Below, piece by piece: positions 1 to 4,492 of a stretch of DNA of 5,385 nt. The number at the start of each line of letters is the position of its first letter. The stretch's first letter is position 1. This DNA comes from Thermoprotei archaeon. Its GTDB lineage: Archaea > Thermoproteota > Thermoprotei > Thermofilales > B20-G17. Below the pieces are notes generated by a model, which ran no database searches, had not been told where the DNA came from, and saw only the letters and a list, made by a program, of their open reading frames with translations. A program made the position numbers and the translations under genes. Where the stretch lies: NCBI GenBank assembly GCA_003650785.1, contig QMRW01000085.1, forward strand, positions 1 to 5,385, read 5' to 3'.

Positions 1-23
1 ACTATAGATACAGAGAGATCGAG

Positions 24-30
24 TTATAAG
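24..30 (+). promoter_or_regulatory. possible TATA box for psmB
   Basis: TTATAAG resembles the archaeal TATA element. The usual spacing would place transcription start near 50-55, giving a leader of about 50 bases to ATG 102 or 20 to GTG 72. The BRE side is weak. A second AT-rich string at 51-61 (AAAAGATATTA) is an alternative. Assignment is tentative. Confidence 0.35.
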
Positions 31-101
31 TGCTCGAGTTTTGGAAAGGAAAAAGATATTAACTCGGATGAGTGGATTTAGTGGTGTTGATTTTGCAACC
101 C

Positions 102-749
102 ATGAAAAATGAGTACTCAGAGCTACTGAAGCAAATGATCAATGTATATAAGGGTACTACTACTGTAGGCTTAAAATCCGCCGAGGGAGTTATACTAGCT
201 ACGGATAGAAGAGTAACGAGTGGGTACTTCATAGCACATAGGAGGGGTAAGAAGATCTTGAAGGTAGATGATCATATAGCAGTTACTATAGCTGGAGCTG
301 TAGGTGATGCTCAAAAAGTAGTAGATGAACTCAGAGCTGAAGCCAGACTGTACAAGTTTAATACAGGAAGGCCTATTAGGATAAAGACTCTTGCATCACT
401 TGCATCTATACTACTATTCAGTGCTAGACCATTTATCTTCATAGTTCAGATGATAGTTGGAGGTGTAGATGATATTGGACCAGGTCTATATACCATCGAT
501 TGGTTTGGTACAGTTACAGAAGAGAAGTACATAGCTACTGGAACTGGAACACCTGTAGCACTGGGAATACTGGAGTCGGAGTACGATCCTACTATAAGTA
601 TGGATGATGCTGTAAAGCTAGCAGTAAAAGCTATAAAAGCTGCTATGAGAGTGGATCCTGGAAGTGGCGAGGGTATAGATGTTACTATAGTTGATAGAAA
701 GGGAGTTAGAGAATTGACGGATGAGGTAATAGCTTCTTATGCGCGGTAG
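102..749 (+). CDS. psmB: 20S proteasome beta subunit, catalytically competent
   Basis: Beta-type subunit of the archaeal 20S core particle, the cytosolic N-terminal-nucleophile protease that degrades unfolded proteins delivered by AAA+ unfoldases. The precursor is expected to cleave itself before Thr in the string KGTTTVG (nucleophile codon at 156), exposing Thr1. Counted from that Thr, the family catalytic residues Asp17 (in ATDRR), Lys33 (in GKKI), Asp166 and Ser169 (in VDPGSG) are present, and the TIAGAVGDAQ block is typical. Ser129 of the Thermoplasma enzyme is Thr here (GTGTP). The mature part is about 197 residues, normal for the family. Start: a GTG at 72 in the same frame would add ten residues, mostly hydrophobic (LVVLIL). 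I prefer ATG 102, which gives an 18-residue propeptide, but neither start has a well-spaced Shine-Dalgarno. Crenarchaea usually carry two beta genes, one poorly active; the complete catalytic set says this is the active type. Confidence 0.96.
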   Translation: MKNEYSELLKQMINVYKGTTTVGLKSAEGVILATDRRVTSGYFIAHRRGKKILKVDDHIAVTIAGAVGDAQKVVDELRAEARLYKFNTGRPIRIKTLASLASILLFSARPFIFIVQMIVGGVDDIGPGLYTIDWFGTVTEEKYIATGTGTPVALGILESEYDPTISMDDAVKLAVKAIKAAMRVDPGSGEGIDVTIVDRKGVRELTDEVIASYAR

Positions 750-770
750 TGATAATACTCTCATAGTTAC

Positions 771-786
771 AAGTAACATTTATAAG
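771..786 (+). promoter_or_regulatory. BRE/TATA promoter of the aCPSF1 gene
   Basis: TTTATAAG at 779-786 matches the archaeal TATA box, and the purine-rich AAGTAAC just upstream fits a BRE. Transcription should start about 22-27 bases past the TATA centre, near 804-810, so aCPSF1 would have its own transcript with a leader of about 58 bases rather than depending only on read-through from psmB. The BRE overlaps a GTTAC-AA-GTAAC dyad at 766-777 that could serve as a regulator site. Confidence 0.6.
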
Positions 787-804
787 AATACTAACTTATC
801 CATA

Positions 805-828
805 GTGGACATTCTAGGAGAGGTGTAA
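805..828 (+). other. possible 7-codon leader ORF and unpaired Shine-Dalgarno before aCPSF1
   Basis: GTG at 805 opens a 7-codon frame (MDILGEV, then TAA at 826-828) located where the TATA box at 779-786 predicts transcription start, so it could be read as a leaderless ORF. Its last codons contain GGAGAGGTG (817-825), the best anti-16S match in this leader, yet no start codon sits at a usable distance downstream; the aCPSF1 ATG is 40 bases away. Either this is a leader peptide or regulatory element, or it is chance. Confidence 0.22.
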
Positions 829-865
829 TCCATAACTCTTAAAATAGAAGAGAGGCTTAAGCCGA

Positions 866-2773
866 ATGTACTCCGATAGACTACTGGGGACTATAAGAAC
901 TACTATAGTACAGCATATACCTAGAGAGGCAGGAATAACAAAGATAGAGTTCGAAGGGCCTAGAATAGTACTCTACTGTGCCGATCCTATATTCCTAATG
1001 AAGAGAGCAGATGAGACTATTAAGAGAATAGCTAAACTGATAAAGAAGAGGATAGAAGTTAGACCAGATCCAAAGGTTAGACTAAATGAAGAAAGAGCTA
1101 AGGAGATCATAAAGAAGATAGTACCAGAGGAGGCTGAGATAACAGACATATACTTCAATGAAGAGACAGGAGAAGTCGAAATAGAGGCTATGAAACCTGG
1201 CTATGTTATTGGTAAGAATGCAGTATTGAGAATGAAAATATTTGAAGCCACTCTCTGGAGACCTAGAATCCTAAGAAAGCCTCCTATAGAATCAAAGGTC
1301 GTAAGAGAGATTAGAGACTACTTTAGAACTAAGGCTACTGAGAGAAGACGCTTCTTAGGAGATGTAGGTCAGAAGATCCATAGGGATGTATTCTTCAAAG
1401 AGGCTAGAGTGAGGGTTATGGCACTAGGAGGTTTTGGAGAAGTTGGAAGAAGTGCTATACTGGTTGAGACATCTGAGAGTAAGATACTACTGGATGTAGG
1501 TATAAAACCATGTCAGGGTAGAGATGAATACCCATACCTAGATGCTATGGATTGCTTCATAGATGAACTAGATGCCGTTATAGTAACACATGCACACCTG
1601 GATCACTGTGGATTTGCACCCTATCTATTCAAGTATGGCTATAGAGGACCTATCTACACTACAGAACCTACACTACACTTGATGAAATTACTACAGGATG
1701 ACTATGTTGATGTGAACATAAAGGAGGGTAGAAGACCAATATACTCCAAGAGAGATGTAGCTGAATGCATACTACATACTATAACACTGAACTATGGTGA
1801 AGTTACGGATATAGCATCTGATGTGAAATTGACCTTTCATAGATCTGGGCATATAATAGGAGGAGCTATGGCTCATCTACACATAGGAAGTGGTCTATGT
1901 AACATAGTATATACAAGTGATTTTAAGTTTGGAAGGACAAGACTCCTAGACCCTGCTGCCCATGTATTCCCCAGAATAGAACTACTCATCCTAGAGAGTA
2001 CCTATGGAGCACCATCCGATGTAATGCCTTCGAGAGAGGAGACAGAGTTAGAGTTCCTGAGTATCATAAACAGGACTATAGAGAGGAAGGGTATAGTACT
2101 CGTTCCAGTACTAGCTGTAGGAAGAGCACAGGAGATACTCCTAGTACTAGCTGATGCAATGAAGCGTAAACTGATACCTGAAGTCCCGGTCTTCATTGAG
2201 GGTATGATAGGTGAGGCTACTGCAATACACACAGCATATCCAGAATACCTATCTAAGAGTATAAGAGATGAAATATACTATAGGGAAAACCCCTTCAAGT
2301 ACGATGTCTTTGAACTGATAAAAGACCCCGAGAGACACCTAGACATAGTAGAGCAGAAACCCTCTATAATAATGGCTACCTCTGGAATGCTTACTGGAGG
2401 GCCAGCACTGACCTACTTAAAACTCCTAGCCCCAGATCCAAGTAATAGTCTAATCTTCGTGAGCTATCAAGTAGAGGGGACTCTAGGTAGGAGAATTCAG
2501 AGAGGACTTAGAGAAGTAGTATTTCCAACTCCAGAAGGGAAGTTGGAAATAGTGAGGATTAACATGGAGATCCACAGTGTTGAAGGCTTCTCAGGTCACA
2601 GTGATAGAAAACAGCTGGTAGGTTTCACTCAGAGAGTAGAGCCCAGACCTGAGGCGATAGTACTCAACCATGGTGAAAAGAGTAAGATAAAGAATCTATC
2701 CAACTACCTTAGAAGGAAGTTTAATATGCAGGTATATGAACTGGATAACTTAGGAGCCCTCAGAATAAGATAG
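866..2773 (+). CDS. fttA: aCPSF1/FttA, KH-domain beta-CASP ribonuclease and transcription termination factor
   Basis: Archaeal homologue of CPSF73, a zinc-dependent endo/exoribonuclease. In studied archaea aCPSF1/FttA cuts nascent RNA at U-rich 3' ends and drives transcription termination. Layout: tandem KH region (about 1-145), metallo-beta-lactamase fold (about 180-385) with an inserted beta-CASP domain (about 390-570), then the RMMBL-type C-terminus. Visible metal and catalytic motifs: Asp210 (LLDVG), HAHLDH at 242-247, His329 (SGHIIG), Asp352 (TSDFKFG), Glu377 (LESTYG, motif A), His578 (FSGHSD, motif B) and His602 (LNHGE, motif C), so the nuclease appears intact. At 635 residues it is full length for the family. 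ATG 866 is the only reasonable start, because TAG at 845-847 closes the frame upstream; a weak GAGG lies 10 bases before it. The second KH loop reads GKNA where GxxG is expected. The gene ends in tandem TAG TAG. It follows psmB in the same orientation. Confidence 0.97.
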   Translation: MYSDRLLGTIRTTIVQHIPREAGITKIEFEGPRIVLYCADPIFLMKRADETIKRIAKLIKKRIEVRPDPKVRLNEERAKEIIKKIVPEEAEITDIYFNEETGEVEIEAMKPGYVIGKNAVLRMKIFEATLWRPRILRKPPIESKVVREIRDYFRTKATERRRFLGDVGQKIHRDVFFKEARVRVMALGGFGEVGRSAILVETSESKILLDVGIKPCQGRDEYPYLDAMDCFIDELDAVIVTHAHLDHCGFAPYLFKYGYRGPIYTTEPTLHLMKLLQDDYVDVNIKEGRRPIYSKRDVAECILHTITLNYGEVTDIASDVKLTFHRSGHIIGGAMAHLHIGSGLCNIVYTSDFKFGRTRLLDPAAHVFPRIELLILESTYGAPSDVMPSREETELEFLSIINRTIERKGIVLVPVLAVGRAQEILLVLADAMKRKLIPEVPVFIEGMIGEATAIHTAYPEYLSKSIRDEIYYRENPFKYDVFELIKDPERHLDIVEQKPSIIMATSGMLTGGPALTYLKLLAPDPSNSLIFVSYQVEGTLGRRIQRGLREVVFPTPEGKLEIVRINMEIHSVEGFSGHSDRKQLVGFTQRVEPRPEAIVLNHGEKSKIKNLSNYLRRKFNMQVYELDNLGALRIR

Positions 2774-2780
2774 TAGAGTA

Positions 2781-3293
2781 CTAGGATAATCTACTGTACC
2801 TTAAACAGAAGTTCCACACTCTATCCTTGATATAGTGTAGATTCTCTACGACCTTCCCCCTTTTCATAGATTCAATCTCCATTCTAGAGAATAGTGCTCT
2901 ACCGAGAGCTATAGCCCTCCCCTTCTCCTCCTCGCATATAGCCACTAGGTCTCCCTTCTTAAAATCACCTTCAAAGGTCACTATACCAGGCCTCATTACA
3001 TCAGCACCGTTCAGTATGTGTGGAACAGCCCCTTTATCAACAACGACTTTTGGTATCTCAATTTTGTAGAGGAGGAGAGCTAGAATAGTGGGATAAATCT
3101 CGTCATCTACCTCCCATAGTAGTACTCTATCATCTACTCTGTAGAGGTTAAATCCCCTTCTGGTCTTCAGAATGGTTACATCTGCCCTATCTATCGGTAT
3201 TGTCGTAAGGAAGGGGATTTTTCTTTTAATTCTTTCGAGCAATCTCTTCTTCTCACTCCTGCTGAGTGAATACATCGAATAAACCTCACTCAT
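2781..3293 (-). CDS. MCTS1/Tma20-like PUA-domain RNA-binding protein
   Basis: Archaeal member of the MCT-1/Tma20 family, related to the N-terminal half of eIF2D. The eukaryotic proteins, with DENR, bind the small ribosomal subunit and promote tRNA release, recycling and re-initiation; the archaeal role is inferred. With the ATG start the protein is 170 residues: a basic N-terminal family domain (about 10-80, including EIYPTILALL), then a PUA domain (about 84-155). Diagnostic strings, aligned from memory to human MCTS1, are VDKGAVPHILNGADVMRPG and ENLHYIKDRVW. Start choice: the frame also offers TTG at 3302, but GGGAGGT at 3310-3304 ends one base before that TTG and 10 bases before ATG 3293, so ATG 3293 is favoured. 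It has its own BRE/TATA promoter and converges on aCPSF1 with a 7-bp gap. The basic start (KKRLLERIKRK) would suit rRNA contact. Confidence 0.9.
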   Translation of the reverse strand: MSEVYSMYSLSRSEKKRLLERIKRKIPFLTTIPIDRADVTILKTRRGFNLYRVDDRVLLWEVDDEIYPTILALLLYKIEIPKVVVDKGAVPHILNGADVMRPGIVTFEGDFKKGDLVAICEEEKGRAIALGRALFSRMEIESMKRGKVVENLHYIKDRVWNFCLRYSRLS

Positions 3294-3354
3294 CTCTCTC
3301 AATACCTCCCTGATAATATAGACATTTCAGAGTTGAACTCATACATGGTCTCAT
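3286..3354 (-). other. possible 22-codon leaderless leader ORF overlapping the MCTS1-like start
   Basis: ATG at 3354-3352 lies about 23 bases from the centre of the TATA box at 3381-3374, where transcription should start. It opens a 22-codon frame (beginning MRPCMSSTLK) whose TGA (3288-3286) overlaps the start of the PUA gene in the string ATGAGTGA, and the Shine-Dalgarno of the PUA gene lies inside it. The geometry would allow termination-re-initiation coupling. The peptide has no recognisable features, and a frame this short may be chance. Confidence 0.25.
3304..3310 (-). promoter_or_regulatory. Shine-Dalgarno site deciding the start of the MCTS1-like gene
   Basis: On the - strand this reads GGGAGGT, a strong match to the archaeal anti-Shine-Dalgarno. 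It lies one base before the in-frame TTG at 3302 and 10 bases before ATG 3293, which supports the ATG. It is also inside a small overlapping leader ORF (3354-3286). Confidence 0.65.
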
Positions 3355-3373
3355 CGGATAAGATTAGTACACC

Positions 3374-3387
3374 TATTTAAAGTTTCT
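3374..3387 (-). promoter_or_regulatory. BRE/TATA promoter of the MCTS1-like gene
   Basis: The - strand reads AGAAACTTTAAATA, a textbook archaeal BRE (GAAAC) followed by a TATA box (TTTAAATA, 3381-3374). It starts just after the stop codon of the upstream nucleotidyltransferase gene. Predicted transcription start is near 3352, about 58 bases before ATG 3293. A perfect 8-bp palindrome TTCTAGAA (3384-3391) covers the BRE edge. Confidence 0.68.
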
Positions 3388-3396
3388 AGAACCTCC

Positions 3397-4455
3397 TCAT
3401 ACCTCCTCGGGGATTAGTATGTCTCTAGGATATTCACCTACTAGTACTCTACAGTATGACTCTTCATTCTCTACAAGTTCAACTACTCCCTCGACTATTA
3501 CGGTATCTCCTTTCCTAGCTTGTTCACGAAATCTACCCCTGTAGGAGACTACCTCCTTAATGGGCTTAGGAGCGTGCCCCGAGATCACCTTGACCTTATC
3601 TAATATGTATCTACATGGTGTAAAGATAGAGTCCCTAGTATCTGAGACTATCGCTCTCAACCTCACTCTACCTATGGGCTTATATCTCCTATCCCCGTAT
3701 TTTTCTCCGAACTCTTCTGGTCTCTTTACCAATCTAATGAAGTATTCCCTCCCCTTGAATATCCCTTGAAGTATTTTCTTTCTCTCGATCTTCAGAAAAG
3801 TATCTAAGGGGATGAAAGTATCTCTACTTCTGAATATGAAGAGCCTCTCTAGCTCCTCCTCATTATAGGGTCTTATCTTCACTCTCTCTTTACTCATATC
3901 TAGGAGGGCTCTATAGACGGAGATTCCTTCCTTTTCTCCATAGACTACTAGGTCTATATCGGAGGTACTTGAATGAAGTCCCACTAGAATTGATCCTGTG
4001 ATCCCTATAGTAGATCTACTGATTCCAGCTCTTTCAGCTACCTCTTCTACTAGCTCGACTGCTGCCTTTTCTAGTGGATCTAGGGACTCAGAGTACATTA
4101 ATTCCTTCAATCTCTCGATAGGATCGTATATGTATCGTATACTACCTAGGGGAACTCCCTGAAGCCTTCTCCCGAAGATGGGGTCATAGTAGATGTAGTA
4201 TGGGTATTTCTTCTCAAGAAATTTCTCTCTATCGAGGAGACTGTAGATCTTCCTGTATCTAATACCTCTCCTTGAAACCCTATCTCCCTTTGTATTCGGG
4301 ATGTACCTTACATAGGCAATTATTCTATCAGGTGGGTGTAGTAATCCCTTTACATCAAATATTAGTCCCTCTAGAGTCTCTATGAAAAATCCCTCTATGA
4401 TAGGTTTCTTACTCCTGTGCAAGATATCCACTAGATAGTCCAACGTTGGAAGCAC
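3397..4455 (-). CDS. predicted nucleotidyltransferase of the polymerase-beta fold, substrate unknown
   Basis: I recognise this as an archaeal family of predicted nucleotidyltransferases (I believe the COG1665 type), with no substrate known to me. At 352 residues it shows three parts. The N-terminal part (about 17-115) is beta-rich, containing IEGFFIETLEGLIFDVKG and several Tyr-rich segments. The central catalytic part (about 128-240) has the signature GS (154-155) followed by SDIDLVV, with Asp166 and Asp168 as metal ligands (3996-3952); Asp218 in IPLDTF is a candidate third carboxylate. The C-terminal part (about 300-352) is strand-rich (GDTVIVEGVVELV, CRVLVG) and could be an OB-like or barrel fold. 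The start is GTG at 4455; a TATA-like CTTTTTTAAG about 20 bases upstream suggests a leaderless or nearly leaderless transcript. It lies 37 bp after the phosphodiesterase gene, and the MCTS1-like gene follows in the same direction with its own promoter. Nucleotide transfer to RNA, protein or a small molecule is possible. Confidence 0.85.
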   Translation of the reverse strand: MLPTLDYLVDILHRSKKPIIEGFFIETLEGLIFDVKGLLHPPDRIIAYVRYIPNTKGDRVSRRGIRYRKIYSLLDREKFLEKKYPYYIYYDPIFGRRLQGVPLGSIRYIYDPIERLKELMYSESLDPLEKAAVELVEEVAERAGISRSTIGITGSILVGLHSSTSDIDLVVYGEKEGISVYRALLDMSKERVKIRPYNEEELERLFIFRSRDTFIPLDTFLKIERKKILQGIFKGREYFIRLVKRPEEFGEKYGDRRYKPIGRVRLRAIVSDTRDSIFTPCRYILDKVKVISGHAPKPIKEVVSYRGRFREQARKGDTVIVEGVVELVENEESYCRVLVGEYPRDILIPEEV

Positions 4456-4470
4456 TTAAAAGCTTACTGT

Positions 4471-4488
4471 CTTAAAAAAGAGTTTTCC
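4471..4488 (-). promoter_or_regulatory. possible BRE/TATA promoter of the nucleotidyltransferase gene
   Basis: The - strand reads GGAAAACT then CTTTTTTAAG, an acceptable BRE plus a TATA-like element. Its centre is about 20 bases from the GTG at 4455, slightly short of the usual spacing, so start would be at or just inside the first codons. The match is weaker than the promoter at 3374-3387. The same T-run could be the terminator of the upstream gene. Confidence 0.4.
4474..4479 (-). terminator. possible oligo-T terminator after the phosphodiesterase gene
   Basis: A run of six T on the - strand starts 13 bases after the TGA of the phosphodiesterase gene. Archaeal RNA polymerase commonly stops at T-runs, with aCPSF1/FttA assisting, and no hairpin is needed. 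It overlaps the TATA-like element of the next gene, so its role is ambiguous. Confidence 0.28.
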
Positions 4489-4492
4489 TATC

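Noticed and set aside
19..40. Direct repeat TCGAGTT (19-25 and 34-40) upstream of psmB
   Set aside because: Seven bases, two copies, no further units; consistent with chance.
973..1158. Open frame on the - strand inside the aCPSF1 KH region
   Set aside because: It is the antisense of a strongly supported gene; its hydrophobic Ile/Leu/Phe/Ser-rich translation is what Lys/Glu-rich coding gives in reverse, and no start signal is present.
2002..2232. Open frame on the - strand inside the aCPSF1 beta-CASP region
   Set aside because: Antisense shadow of conserved coding sequence; Ser-rich low-information translation with no promoter or Shine-Dalgarno.
3294..3302. TTG at 3302 as the start of the MCTS1-like gene
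   Set aside because: The Shine-Dalgarno ends one base before it, too close to function, while ATG 3293 has a workable spacing of 10 bases.
3391..3408. Near-tandem ACCTCCTCAT/ACCTCCTCGG repeat (GAGGAGGT twice on the - strand) with an ATGA overlap at the nucleotidyltransferase stop
   Set aside because: It looks like a Shine-Dalgarno with coupled start, but the frame it would start is only four codons (MRRF, stop). The repeat comes from Glu-Glu codons plus a purine-rich tail.
3560..3769. Open frame on the + strand inside the nucleotidyltransferase gene
   Set aside because: Antisense shadow; the opposite strand carries a well-supported protein across the whole interval.
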